NCBI GenBank assembly: GCA_002346545.1
Contig: DEAA01000078.1
Location: 12,280-76,279 of the forward strand
DNA: 64,000 bases
Origin: Acidobacteria bacterium UBA2994
GTDB taxonomy: Bacteria; Acidobacteriota; Vicinamibacteria; Vicinamibacterales; UBA8438
Direction: 5' to 3'
Position 1 is the stretch's first letter. Each line of letters starts with the position of its first letter. The translations under genes were made by a program, and so were the position numbers. The notes under the pieces were generated by a model. It worked only from the letters and a program-made list of their open reading frames with translations. It searched no databases and had not been told where the DNA came from. Below, one piece after another: positions 25,345-34,578 of this stretch.

Positions 25345-26637
25345 TCAGGGCGCGACGAGACCCGCAGCCGCCAAAGTGACCAGCAGCGCCCGCTGCACGG
25401 CCAGGTAAGCCCCCTCGTCGGACCACCATTCCTCTAGTGAATGCACCCCGCCGCCGCGGCCACCGCGGCCGAGTGTAATAGCCGGGATGCCGAGTGAGAT
25501 AGGGATGTTCGCGTCGGTCGATGCCGCCCCCAAGCGGGGTACGAATCCAAGGTGGCGGGTAGCCTCCATCGCCGCCACCACCAAGGGATGGTCGCTCGCG
25601 ACCATCCCCGACGGACGCTCACCAATCGCCTCGAGCCCCGCCTCAAGGGCGTCACCGCGATCACGACGGCGGTTCTGCTCGTCGAGCGCCCGCTCCACCG
25701 CAAACGCTAGCACCTCATCGAGCCGATCGAGCTGCCCCCTATCGACCGACCGAAGATCGACTTCAGCCCAGCTCTCGTGGGGAATGGCATTCACCGATGT
25801 GCCGCCCCCGAGCCGTCCTACGCTATAACTCGCCACCGGCCCCGTGTTAACCACGGTCGCCGCGGCATCATCGAAGAGATACATGGCCCGTGACAGAGCC
25901 AACGCCGGGTTGCCGAGGCCAAAATCACCCCAGGAGTGACCTCCCGGCCCAGTGATCGTCACCAAATAGCGCCTGGACCCAAGGGCCTGATTCACCACCC
26001 GGCTGTCGCTCCCACTATCGATCGCGATGAAGGCATCGATCGTCGGTCCGTCTTCACGAAAGAGATGGCGGACGCCACGCAGATCGCCAAGTCCCTCCTC
26101 CCCGACGCTCCCGACAAACAGCAGGTCGCCGAGGGTGTCCAGGCCGGCCTCGTCGAGCGCTTGGACCATCGTGAGCAATAGAACGAGCCCTCTCGTGTCG
26201 TCCCAGATACCGGGTGCATAGAGCCGCTCGCCGCGGTGCGACACCGTGACGTCGGTGCCTCTCGGGAACACGGTATCAAGATGGGCAACCAGGGCAACGG
26301 TCGGACCATCACCCGTACCAGGACGATGTCCCAAGACATTGCCCACGTCGTCAATGACAACGTCTGACAATCCGGCGGCGCCCAGCAGCTCAGCGAATCG
26401 GATGGCTCGGGCTTGCTCCTCGAAGGGAGGTGCGGGAATCTCGGTGAGTTCTACGAGGAACGCCTCGGACCTGGCGTCGATCTCCCGAGCGGCGGCCATG
26501 GCAGCGGACACGGCCGGGTGGCTGGCCAGTGCCTCCACCGACTGGAAACGGTGATAGTCAGACTCTGAAGTCTGGGCCAGGACGGCCCCACTGAAGTAAA
26601 CGCAGGCCAGACTCAACGCAAGCGTGGATTGCTTCAT
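25345..26637 (-). CDS. Exported M20-family metallopeptidase
   Basis: 430 residues. The start at 26637 gives a signal peptide (MKQSTLALSLACVYFSGAVLAQ). 'ALVAHLDTVFP' contains the first metal His with Asp, 'GIWDDTRGL' the bridging Asp, and 'GSVGEEGLGD' the catalytic and metal Glu pair. 'TGPGGHSWGDFG' is the dimerisation-domain glycine/histidine motif. This is the M20 dipeptidase/tripeptidase layout at normal length. It probably acts on short peptides or acyl amino acids outside the cytoplasm. The upstream DLxGxW gene ends 40 bp away on the same strand. Confidence 0.88.
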   Translation of the reverse strand: MKQSTLALSLACVYFSGAVLAQTSESDYHRFQSVEALASHPAVSAAMAAAREIDARSEAFLVELTEIPAPPFEEQARAIRFAELLGAAGLSDVVIDDVGNVLGHRPGTGDGPTVALVAHLDTVFPRGTDVTVSHRGERLYAPGIWDDTRGLVLLLTMVQALDEAGLDTLGDLLFVGSVGEEGLGDLRGVRHLFREDGPTIDAFIAIDSGSDSRVVNQALGSRRYLVTITGPGGHSWGDFGLGNPALALSRAMYLFDDAAATVVNTGPVASYSVGRLGGGTSVNAIPHESWAEVDLRSVDRGQLDRLDEVLAFAVERALDEQNRRRDRGDALEAGLEAIGERPSGMVASDHPLVVAAMEATRHLGFVPRLGAASTDANIPISLGIPAITLGRGGRGGGVHSLEEWWSDEGAYLAVQRALLVTLAAAGLVAP

Positions 26638-26677
26638 CGGTGCGTCCGAACGCCGATTCAACGGACGGCCGCGTGAA

Positions 26678-27664
26678 CTACTGCCCCGCCTCGCGCTCCT
26701 CCGCACGATGACCGGCAAGAATCCCCTCCATCCCGATGTTGCCCTCGTGACAGGCATACTCGAACATCGGCTCCTCGCTGTACACGAGTGGGATGCTCAC
26801 CGTCCAGGGCTTGGTCCAGACGGACGAGTCGGTGAGCGTGACCTCGTAGCGCAGCACCTCGGGCGACTCCCGGGTGAGCCGCTCGATCATATGCAGTCCG
26901 TCGGACGAACCGCGGAAGTTTGCGGTCTTCGAGAAGTTCTTGGTCTCGACGACGAGGGTGTCGCCCTCCCAATGGCCGCGCGAATCTCCATGCAGCTGCC
27001 GGACGTCGTCATCAACATGCGGCAACCCGACGAGCGGGATAACTCGAGCGTCGTGGTTCATCTCGTGCAGAATGACCACATAGTCCTTGCTCTGAAACAC
27101 CTGGTAATAGCTGTTGTAGCCGGCGCCCAGCCGAGGCACCCCATAGGTCACGCACCGCTCGGAGAGCGGACGATCGGTATAGGAATCGGCCGGATGCGCG
27201 CGTCCATACTCGGCGGCCTCGCGGAACCGCTCCCTGGCTTCAGGAACCAGGTCCGGCACCTGTCCGTCGGGCGGATCGATGATCAACGACGTCTGGTTGG
27301 AGAAGTCCCGATTTGCGATCCAGAACTGGTTGTAGTTCCCAGTGGTCGGGTCATACGACGTGGCCTCGATCCCCTCGATCGCGGCCAGCACAAGCTGATC
27401 GCCGAACAGCGCGTCGCCGTCACCCACCGCATTCGCGGCCGCGATCCGAAGCGCGGCGACCTCCTCGTCGGTGAGCTCGGCCTTCCCAGCCCAGGCCTCG
27501 GGCCGCTCAAGCGGAGTGATGTTGTTGTTGGCCCAGACGCCCTGCAGATCCGGCTGCCCGTCCGAGGTCCGAGGTGCGGTCCAACCGTTCCCCTGCGCAC
27601 CTACCAACGGGGCCACTCCTACGACTACTGCCACCCCAACCGCCATTAACACCTTCAGGCGCAT
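26678..27664 (-). CDS. Secreted protein of the 'DLxGxW' family (copy 3)
   Basis: 328 residues. The ATG at 27664 follows AAGGAG with 8-base spacing and starts a signal peptide (MRLKVLMAVGVAVVVGVAPLVGAQ). Landmarks are 'QPDLQGVWANNNITPLERPE', 'QFWIANRD', 'IIDPPDGQVPD', 'HWEGDTLVVETKNF' and 'FEYACHEGNIGMEG'. It is closest to the copy at 15060-16031. Function unknown. It is transcribed ahead of the M20 peptidase gene. Confidence 0.87.
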   Translation of the reverse strand: MRLKVLMAVGVAVVVGVAPLVGAQGNGWTAPRTSDGQPDLQGVWANNNITPLERPEAWAGKAELTDEEVAALRIAAANAVGDGDALFGDQLVLAAIEGIEATSYDPTTGNYNQFWIANRDFSNQTSLIIDPPDGQVPDLVPEARERFREAAEYGRAHPADSYTDRPLSERCVTYGVPRLGAGYNSYYQVFQSKDYVVILHEMNHDARVIPLVGLPHVDDDVRQLHGDSRGHWEGDTLVVETKNFSKTANFRGSSDGLHMIERLTRESPEVLRYEVTLTDSSVWTKPWTVSIPLVYSEEPMFEYACHEGNIGMEGILAGHRAEEREAGQ

Positions 27665-27866
27665 CACTCGCTCTCCTTCACCGTGCGCGGCGCCGACGCG
27701 CAGGTCGATACCCGCACGCGCCCACCTCGTAATCTCTGTCGGATTGTAGTCGGACTGCCAGGATTCGCGCCAGCGCAGACAGAACAGATTAAGGCTTCGG
27801 GGAGATCTCGCCGTTTGACACGCCACGCGCTCACACACCACACTTACGCTACGGAGACGCCATCGC

Positions 27867-28082
27867 ATGACCGATTCGCAGAAGCTCAGCCCCGCCGGAC
27901 GCCTCACGCTATGGGTACTTGGCACCTTGCTCTTCCTGACTATCTCCATCTACCCCTACTACCTCTATATGAGGTTCGCTTCCGACTCCGAGGTGTACAC
28001 GAAGTTCGGCATCGCGACGGTCGGCATCACGGCGCTGATCTGGCTAGCAACTGCTTTCGGTCCGCTCAAGACGCGCCAGTGA
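27867..28082 (+). CDS. Small two-helix membrane protein, 71 aa
   Basis: Begins with ATG at 27867 a few bases after GGAG. Two hydrophobic segments ('LTLWVLGTLLFLTISIYPYY' and 'FGIATVGITALIWLATAFGP') predict a small inner-membrane hairpin. No family is recognised. It is followed 13 bp later by the methyltransferase gene and may be cotranscribed with it. Confidence 0.7.
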   Translation: MTDSQKLSPAGRLTLWVLGTLLFLTISIYPYYLYMRFASDSEVYTKFGIATVGITALIWLATAFGPLKTRQ

Positions 28083-28095
28083 GCCCCTCCCCCCG

Positions 28096-28965
28096 GTGCG
28101 GCCGCCAGGCAACGACGGGGTGACATTACGAGCGACGGTCAAGCGGAGCCTCGCAGACGTCGGGCTACTGGAACCGGGCCGACAGCTGCGTGACAAGCTC
28201 CGGGCCATTACTTGGCTTCCCCACAACCGACGCTACCTCTCACGCGCCGGCAGCAATGGTCTGCCGATTCCTCCCGCACGTCTTCGACTGCTAACCACCG
28301 CCTCGCCCTCGATCGAGTGGTTCATGGAGAGTGGGCGAGCCGGTGCCGACGCTATCCGTAACCTGCTCGCTGAGCACAACTTGCTGCTATCTCGCCAGGC
28401 ACGCCTCCTCGATTTCGGGTGCGGATGCGGCCGCGTACTTCGGCATTGGGCCGGGGAAGGGGTCGCCGTCGAAGGCTGTGACTACAACCCGGAGCTGATC
28501 GACTGGTGCCGAGACCGGCTGCCGTTCGCTACCGTCGCTACTAACCGATTAGAGCCGCCGCTTCCCTACAATCGAGCCCATTTCGATCTCGTGTATGCGC
28601 TCTCGGTCTTCACGCACTTGCCCGAGCCGTTGCAACGCCCGTGGGCCGAGGAACTGGGTCGCGTCACGGCCCTCGGGGGCCACCTGATCGTTTCGACTCA
28701 CGGCGCGGCCTATCGAGGCGCGCTCACTCTCGACGAGCGAGCGCACTATGACGCAGGACACCTCGTCGTCAAGAATGCCGCCGAACCGGGCAGCAACAGA
28801 TGCGGGGTCTACGCGTCGCCAGACGCCGTGCGCCAGACATTCAGCCCCTGGTTCATGGTGCGAGCGCACGTCCCACAAGGTGCTAGTGGGAACCCTCCGC
28901 AGGACCTCGTCTTGCTCCGGCGCACCCCGACCGAAGCCGCAGCGCCCAAGGGTCGGCCAGCATGA
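28096..28965 (+). CDS. Class I SAM-dependent methyltransferase
   Basis: 289 residues from a GTG at 28096; a second in-frame GTG at 28120 is equally possible, and neither has a clear ribosome site. The Rossmann motif I is 'LLDFGCGCGRVLRHW', followed by 'GCDYNPELIDWC' (motif II acidic residue) and 'HFDLVYALSVFTHLPEPLQ' (motif IV/post-IV), which is a Methyltransf_11/25-type fold. Substrate unknown. Its stop overlaps the PHP gene's start by 4 bp (ATGA), so the two are coupled. Confidence 0.85.
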   Translation: MRPPGNDGVTLRATVKRSLADVGLLEPGRQLRDKLRAITWLPHNRRYLSRAGSNGLPIPPARLRLLTTASPSIEWFMESGRAGADAIRNLLAEHNLLLSRQARLLDFGCGCGRVLRHWAGEGVAVEGCDYNPELIDWCRDRLPFATVATNRLEPPLPYNRAHFDLVYALSVFTHLPEPLQRPWAEELGRVTALGGHLIVSTHGAAYRGALTLDERAHYDAGHLVVKNAAEPGSNRCGVYASPDAVRQTFSPWFMVRAHVPQGASGNPPQDLVLLRRTPTEAAAPKGRPA

Positions 28966-30677
28966 GCCGACGCGGTCTGTCCCGGGGCCTTCTCATCGTC
29001 ACCTTGGCGCTAGCGGCGTGGGTCCTAGCCCCCGTGCTGCTTTGGCGACCGATACCCGTCCCGGCAGGTGTGCCGCTCGACCCACTCACCCGGGTTCGCG
29101 GCGTGGTACACGTCCACAGCACGCTCTCCGACGGCAGCGGTTCACCTGAAGAGATCGTGGCCGCCGCCGTGGCCGCCGGTCTCGACTTCGTAGTCCTCAC
29201 CGACCACAACAATTTCGACGCGAAACCGCTGGAAGGGTTCGGTGACACGTCGGTCCTGACCATCGTGGGTACGGAGATCTCAAACCACGGGGGGCACCTG
29301 ATCGCGCTGGGACTGTCCGCACCGTCGCACCGCTTCTCAGGAAACGGGCTGGATGCCCTGCGCGACGTTACGTCGCTGGGCGGAACCACCTTCGCCGCTC
29401 ATCCCGACAGCCCACGCGCGGATCTCGGCTGGACCGACTGGACACTGCCAGGAGGTTGGGGACTGGAGGTGGTCAATGGCGATTCCCAATGGCGAAGGGC
29501 TGGTTGGCTCCATGCAGTGGGAGCGACCCTTCGCTATCCGGTGCACCCCGTCCGAGCGCTTCTGGGCTTGACACGTCGCCCCGCCATTCTCGAACGCTGG
29601 GATGCCTTACTGACAGATCGGGAGGTCCCGGCAATCGCAGGTGCAGACGCTCACGGCGCTTTCCGGCCGTCGACGCTGTCGCTTCCGCTCCCCAGTTACG
29701 ACGCTGTCTTCGCCACCGTGCAGAACTACGTCCTCCTCGACGGTCCACTTACCGGACATTCCGAACGGGATATCGAGGCCGTCGTCACGGCACTAGCCCG
29801 AGGCCGTAGCTATGTTGGAGTCGGTGGACTGGCGGACCCGTCTGGATTCTCGCTCGTCGCCGAACGCGACGGTCAGCAGTGGCACATGGGCGACCGCGTA
29901 CCAGCCGAAGCGCCCGTAACGGTCCGGGTAGCTGGCGCTCTCCCACACAACAGTGAGATCCGGTTACTCCGCGACGGGGTCGAATTCCTCACGGGTCCAG
30001 CCCCGCTCGAAACCCAGGTCGATGCTCAGGGCGTGTATCGGGCCGAGGTCACCCTTCCTGGCTGGGACATGCCCTGGATCCTGTCGAACCCCCTCTATTT
30101 CTTCGATAAGGACACGCACACGGCCCGCGCCGCGGCTTCGGCACTACCGCAGCCCCCGCGGGCCACACCAGACGTTCTGCTCGACCGCTTCGACGGAGAC
30201 TCGACCTTCGACGTAATCGGCAACGACACCACGTCCATCGCCGGTCCGGCGATCGCGCCGGCGGAAGGACTGGCCGGGTCGGGAGCGGGACACCTGGCCT
30301 TCAGCCTCGGCATACCAGGCGATGACCATCCGTCGCCGTTCGCAGCGCTGGGCAGCTACACGCCGCGCGACTTCTCGCAGCGGCGAGGTCTCACGCTGTG
30401 GGCACGAAGCAACAACACCCACCGCTTCTGGCTCCAGGTGCGCGATCGGAATCCGACCGGTTATGACGGTGTCGAGAACTGGGTCACCTCGATCAAGGCG
30501 ACCCCGGACTGGCAGCCCATCACGGTGCCCTTCGATGCGCTACGCAGCAACGACCCTGGTACCGATGGACAGCTCGACCTCGACGCAGTCGTCGCCATCG
30601 TGCTGCTCGCCGATCTGGGGACTCATGCTCCCGGCGGAGACGTGAAGCTGTGGGTCGACGACCTCGGCATCTACTGA
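28962..30677 (+). CDS. PHP-domain metallophosphoesterase-like protein with C-terminal beta-sandwich
   Basis: 571 residues. An N-terminal hydrophobic segment (about 8-28) suggests a signal anchor. The PHP domain has 'VHVHSTLSDG' (49-58), 'LTDHNN' (79-84), 'GTE' (103-105), a later 'AAHPDSP' and 'ADAHGAF', together the trinuclear metal site of CehA/McbA-like PHP hydrolases. The C-terminal ~170 residues look like a CIA30/carbohydrate-binding-type sandwich ('GLTLWARSNNTHRFWLQVRD', 'KLWVDDLGIY'). It may hydrolyse phosphoesters or carbamates outside the cytoplasm. Coupled with the methyltransferase by ATGA overlap. Confidence 0.83.
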   Translation: MSRRGLSRGLLIVTLALAAWVLAPVLLWRPIPVPAGVPLDPLTRVRGVVHVHSTLSDGSGSPEEIVAAAVAAGLDFVVLTDHNNFDAKPLEGFGDTSVLTIVGTEISNHGGHLIALGLSAPSHRFSGNGLDALRDVTSLGGTTFAAHPDSPRADLGWTDWTLPGGWGLEVVNGDSQWRRAGWLHAVGATLRYPVHPVRALLGLTRRPAILERWDALLTDREVPAIAGADAHGAFRPSTLSLPLPSYDAVFATVQNYVLLDGPLTGHSERDIEAVVTALARGRSYVGVGGLADPSGFSLVAERDGQQWHMGDRVPAEAPVTVRVAGALPHNSEIRLLRDGVEFLTGPAPLETQVDAQGVYRAEVTLPGWDMPWILSNPLYFFDKDTHTARAAASALPQPPRATPDVLLDRFDGDSTFDVIGNDTTSIAGPAIAPAEGLAGSGAGHLAFSLGIPGDDHPSPFAALGSYTPRDFSQRRGLTLWARSNNTHRFWLQVRDRNPTGYDGVENWVTSIKATPDWQPITVPFDALRSNDPGTDGQLDLDAVVAIVLLADLGTHAPGGDVKLWVDDLGIY

Positions 30678-30727
30678 ACCGCGTCGACCCGACCCACAAG
30701 ATTTTCGACCGAACCACAGTCCTGTCC

Positions 30728-31615
30728 CTAGAGCGGGTTGATCTGATCGCCCTCGATCGCGTCGCCTTCGACAACGGCGCAAATGGCCGACTGCGACAGC
30801 ACTCGCGTCACTTCCAGCACTCCCACCCGGTCGGTAATCCGATCGAGCACCGTGCCGTTGGCGTCTCGGATCTCGTCGATGACCCGGACCACCTCGAAGC
30901 GCTGACCGACCATGAGTCCGAAGTTCTCGCCCTGGTTGATGTAGAACGAACCATCGTTCGATCCGACGATCTGCGCCGGCGGAGTCACCGGTGCAAGGTC
31001 AGCGAACCGGTCCGCCTGGTCGGCGATCTTCTCGGCCACCTCCTCGATGGCCGGACGTAACGCCTCCTGCGCCGTGCCGGCGTCGAACTCACGCTCCACG
31101 CCACTGCCACGGAACGTCAGCCCGCCGAAGGTCTTTCGGCCCTCGCCACTTTCGGCCAGCATGATCTCACCGGTGGTGGTGTTCACGAGGCGCACGTCGA
31201 CGATACTCTCAGCCCTCGAGACCGAGGCGCCGAGACTCCGGATCCCGCCCGAGGTCCGTTCGACCGAGAACTGTGTAATCGACCCGGTCAGGATGAGTTG
31301 CACGCCCAGTAACTCGCCAATCCTCGCAGCCGTCGAGCTGTCGACGGCACCACTGGCGCCGAGGTCCTGCTCGGCCAGCACCGCTTCGAGCTGCGAGCGC
31401 TCGATTACCGAAAACGAACCACTGCGGAAGAGCTGCGTCACCAGTTCGTCGGCCGCGGCACGGCCCAAGTTGTCGCCCCACCAGGTCCAAGTGCTGTTGT
31501 TCTCGAAGTTCATTACTGCGACGCGGACCTGCGCTTCGGCCCGAGACACTCCCAGTACATACAGTGCCGCCAACGCGATCAGCACGACCATGTGGCGTCG
31601 ATATCCTCTTGTCAT
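30728..31615 (-). CDS. CsgG/HfaB-family assembly-type protein
   Basis: 295 residues. GGAGGGTGAG precedes the ATG at 31615, and a signal peptide ends 'SRAEAQ'. 'VAVMNFENNS', 'LGRAAADELVTQLFRSG', 'IERSQLEAVLAEQ' and 'LGVQLILTGSITQF' are the CsgG fold landmarks. The C-terminal extension (about 210-295) has a small beta domain 'GQRFEVVRVIDEIRD'. CsgG proteins form outer-membrane secretion pores, but many soluble members, lacking the lipobox as here, are of unknown use. Divergent from the Ser/Thr kinase gene. Confidence 0.85.
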   Translation of the reverse strand: MTRGYRRHMVVLIALAALYVLGVSRAEAQVRVAVMNFENNSTWTWWGDNLGRAAADELVTQLFRSGSFSVIERSQLEAVLAEQDLGASGAVDSSTAARIGELLGVQLILTGSITQFSVERTSGGIRSLGASVSRAESIVDVRLVNTTTGEIMLAESGEGRKTFGGLTFRGSGVEREFDAGTAQEALRPAIEEVAEKIADQADRFADLAPVTPPAQIVGSNDGSFYINQGENFGLMVGQRFEVVRVIDEIRDANGTVLDRITDRVGVLEVTRVLSQSAICAVVEGDAIEGDQINPL

Positions 31616-31670
31616 CTCACCCTCCGTAGCATCGTGCACTATGATGACGGCAGGCGTCGATAAATGTCAC

Positions 31671-31690
31671 CTCGGTCGACGCCGACCGAG
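31671..31690. promoter_or_regulatory. 8-bp perfect dyad between the CsgG and kinase genes
   Basis: CTCGGTCG at 31671-31678 and CGACCGAG at 31683-31690 with a 4-base spacer, in the 162-bp divergent gap. It could be an operator or part of a leader hairpin; there is no direct support. Confidence 0.3.
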
Positions 31691-31777
31691 CTCCAACCTC
31701 GGCACATTCGTCAGATGTGACTGCCCCTCATCTCGTGTCGGTCCACTTCTGACGGACTGCGCAATCGGGCCACGGCC

Positions 31778-33613
31778 ATGGAAGATCTATCTGGAAGAGA
31801 CTTCGGTGCTTATCGGATCGTTGGCCCCCTCGGCAGCGGGGGTATGGCCGCGGTTTATCGCGCCTATCAACCGGCCGTCGACCGCGAGGTCGCGCTCAAG
31901 ATCCTGCCGCGGCATCTAGCCCAGGACCCGGAGTTCGTCGCACGGTTTAAACAGGAAGCACAGGTGCTCGCACGCCTCCAGCACCCGCACATCCTGCCGG
32001 TGCACGATTTCGGTGAGGCGGATGGCTTCACTTTCATCGTGATGCCGTTCATCGAGACTGGCACCCTCGCTAACCGGCTCACCGGCGCGCCGCTCTCATT
32101 CGCCGACATCCGTCCGGTAATTACGCAGGTCGGCGACGCGCTCGACTGTGCCCATGCAGAGGGCCTTGTACACCGCGATGTCAAACCGAGCAACATCCTC
32201 ATCGATAGCCGCGGCAACTGCCTACTGGCCGACTTCGGGATCGCCAAGATCCTCGAAGGAGCGGACACGCTGACCGCGACCGGTGGGCTCGTGGGAACAC
32301 CGAAGTACATGTCGCCCGAACAGGGCCTGGGCCAAGAAGTCGACCGGCGCAGCGACATCTACTCGCTGGGTGTCATCCTCTACGAGATGGCCACCGGGCG
32401 AGTGCCGTTCGACGCCGAGACGCCAGTCGCGGTGGTGGTGAAACACATCCATGACCCGTTGCCACTTCCCCGTCAGGTGAATCCGGCACTGGAAGAACCG
32501 CTGCAGCAAGTGATCTTTCAAGCCATGGCCAAAATGCCGGCAGAACGATTTGCCACCGCCGGCGTCATGGTCGAGGCAATTAGCGCCCTCACACTCCCCG
32601 ACGCCTTGCCAGCGGTCGCACGACCGGTTCCTTCCCACGCGATCACACCTGACGCGATCGACGGGCCAACCGAGCCGATGACGGCGCCCGCAGTTGAAAT
32701 AGGGATGGCACCCCCGCCGGATCCAGAGCCTAGGGGACGAGGATGGGAGATCGCGATCGGCGCAGCGGCGGTCGCGCTGCTGCTGGTGGTGATCTGGCTC
32801 AACAGCGGAGACCCGGACGCACCGGGAGCGCCAGCGAACCCCGCAGAGACGTCCGTCACGCTCGACGTCAACGAGACACCGCGACCAACGGCACCCGCGG
32901 AAGACCCGCCACTATTGCCTAGCCAAGCGACAGTGAACGAGACCCCCTCCGCCGACGCGGGCACTATCGAGCCCTTTCCAGCGGCGTCATCGCCCGCCTC
33001 CTCGCCGCCTCCAACTGCGGCACCGTCGCCCTCGCCAACGGCGGGCACACCAGAGCCGACCGAAACAGACACGTCCGAGCGACTGCGCCCGGATCAGCAG
33101 ATATCCCGAGAGCGGGGCCGGCAGGCAATGGACTCCCGTCCTCGTGGACCCGCAGCACAAGGCCGAGGCGGTTTCGTACCGAACAACAGAGAACGCGATC
33201 TTCGCCGCGGGCGACCGAACGACCCGTTTCCCTCGAGCGGTAATTACGCAGGCGCCGGTACCTTCCTGGACCGGCGGGTGGGCTCACTATGGACCGCCGC
33301 GAGCGAGCCTGGGCAGGGCTTCGACGGATTGCTCTGGGTCGACGCCAACGCCTACTGTAACAACCTCGCGCTGGCCAGGCGCTCCGACTGGCGGCTGCCG
33401 ACACGCCCCGAGTTGAACTCCCTGCTCGAACGCCTCGACCCGGAGCGCTATCCCTGGGGACTCACCCTGTGGAGCGCCGACCGCGCCGCCGGTGACCCGA
33501 ACCGGCTATGGGTAACCAACTCGCCACTATTCGCCCCAGAGTGGTCCAACGCCGTGCGGGATGATTCGGGCCGGCGGCTGACCCACCACGCCGTGTGCGT
33601 GAGCGGACCGTGA
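31778..33613 (+). CDS. Membrane Ser/Thr protein kinase with extracytoplasmic DUF1566/Lcl-like domain
   Basis: 611 residues. The kinase domain spans 1-~270: glycine loop 'LGSGGMAAVYRA', Lys41, 'HRDVKPSN' (132-139) and 'DFG' (152-154), then 'GTPKYMSPEQ'. A Pro/Ala linker leads to one transmembrane helix (about 326-346) and a long Pro/Thr/Ser-rich outside segment. The last ~100 residues ('WRLPTRPELNSLLE', 'LTLWSADRA') form the DUF1566/Lcl C-type-lectin-like fold. The topology is a PknB-like receptor kinase sensing an external ligand. The kinase sequence style ('LQHPHILPVHDFGE') recalls Chloroflexota kinases. The stop overlaps rarD by GTGA. Confidence 0.9.
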   Translation: MEDLSGRDFGAYRIVGPLGSGGMAAVYRAYQPAVDREVALKILPRHLAQDPEFVARFKQEAQVLARLQHPHILPVHDFGEADGFTFIVMPFIETGTLANRLTGAPLSFADIRPVITQVGDALDCAHAEGLVHRDVKPSNILIDSRGNCLLADFGIAKILEGADTLTATGGLVGTPKYMSPEQGLGQEVDRRSDIYSLGVILYEMATGRVPFDAETPVAVVVKHIHDPLPLPRQVNPALEEPLQQVIFQAMAKMPAERFATAGVMVEAISALTLPDALPAVARPVPSHAITPDAIDGPTEPMTAPAVEIGMAPPPDPEPRGRGWEIAIGAAAVALLLVVIWLNSGDPDAPGAPANPAETSVTLDVNETPRPTAPAEDPPLLPSQATVNETPSADAGTIEPFPAASSPASSPPPTAAPSPSPTAGTPEPTETDTSERLRPDQQISRERGRQAMDSRPRGPAAQGRGGFVPNNRERDLRRGRPNDPFPSSGNYAGAGTFLDRRVGSLWTAASEPGQGFDGLLWVDANAYCNNLALARRSDWRLPTRPELNSLLERLDPERYPWGLTLWSADRAAGDPNRLWVTNSPLFAPEWSNAVRDDSGRRLTHHAVCVSGP

Positions 33614-34578
33614 GCCGTGGTCTCTGGTACGGCGTGGCCGCCCAAATGGTCTGGGGGCTGTCGCCGCTCTACTGGAGGCAACTCGCCGAGATTCCACCGC
33701 CCGTCCTGATCGCCCACCGCATCGTCTGGTCTCTGGTGACCCTCATCGTTCTGCTGCTAGCAACGCGTTCGCTGCCCTCGCGCGCACAGGTGCTGCAGGC
33801 AACGACGGTAAAGACCTACCCGCTGGCCAGCATCCTGATCGCCATCAACTGGTTGACCTACGTGTGGGCGGTGACCGCGGGCCACATCATCGAGGCGAGC
33901 CTGGGCTACTTCGTCACGCCGCTGGTCAGTGTGGCCCTCGGCGTGCTGGTGCTGGGCGAGCGCTTACGACCGGCGCAATGGACGGCAGTCGGCATCGCGA
34001 CTACCGGCCTGGCGCTGCTGACATGGTTTACCGGCGCTCTACCATGGATTGCACTCGTGTTGGCGAGCAGCTTCGGCGTGTACGGGCTACTCAAGAAGCG
34101 GGGCCCACTAGCCGCACTGGACGGGCTGTCGATCGAGACCGGCCTCCTCTGCATCCCGGCGGCGACCGTAATTGCCTGGGGCGGCCTGGGAGATACGTCG
34201 GCGCTACAAATAGGCTGGGTCGGACTGCTGTTGCTGGGGACGACCGGCGTGATGACCGTACTGCCGCTAGCGCTGTTCACCGCCAGCGTGCGACGGATCC
34301 CGCTGGCTTACGCGGGCCTTACCCAGTATCTGGCGCCGAGCCTGCAGTTTCTGCTGGGGGTGTTTGTCTACAAGGAACCGTTCGGCGCCGCGCAGATCGG
34401 CGGCTACGCCCTCGTCTGGACGGCCGTGCTCGTCTTCGCCAGAGAGGGCCTCCTGGCTCGACGCCTCAAGGCAACGACGGGTGACATTAGGGCGCGACTT
34501 CCGCATCGACCAGTCGCGCGATCGCCGCTAGCGTCGTCTGAGCCGCATTCAGACCCAGCCGGAAGTCGTCGTCGGTAA
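33610..34578 (+). CDS. rarD: RarD-type EamA/DMT permease
   Basis: 322 residues. The GTG at 33610 overlaps the kinase TGA by 4 bp. About ten helices are predicted, with the RarD opening 'GVAAQMVWGLSPLYWRQL' and 'SPLY', plus 'WLTYVWAVTAGHIIEASLGY' and 'QYLAPSLQFLLGVFVYKEP', all characteristic. RarD proteins are poorly understood exporters of the drug/metabolite superfamily. The last ~35 residues after 'LLARRLK' are Arg/Pro-rich, unlike the family, and overlap the convergent M28 gene by 92 bp, which suggests loss of the original stop codon. Confidence 0.88.
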   Translation: MSRGLWYGVAAQMVWGLSPLYWRQLAEIPPPVLIAHRIVWSLVTLIVLLLATRSLPSRAQVLQATTVKTYPLASILIAINWLTYVWAVTAGHIIEASLGYFVTPLVSVALGVLVLGERLRPAQWTAVGIATTGLALLTWFTGALPWIALVLASSFGVYGLLKKRGPLAALDGLSIETGLLCIPAATVIAWGGLGDTSALQIGWVGLLLLGTTGVMTVLPLALFTASVRRIPLAYAGLTQYLAPSLQFLLGVFVYKEPFGAAQIGGYALVWTAVLVFAREGLLARRLKATTGDIRARLPHRPVARSPLASSEPHSDPAGSRRR

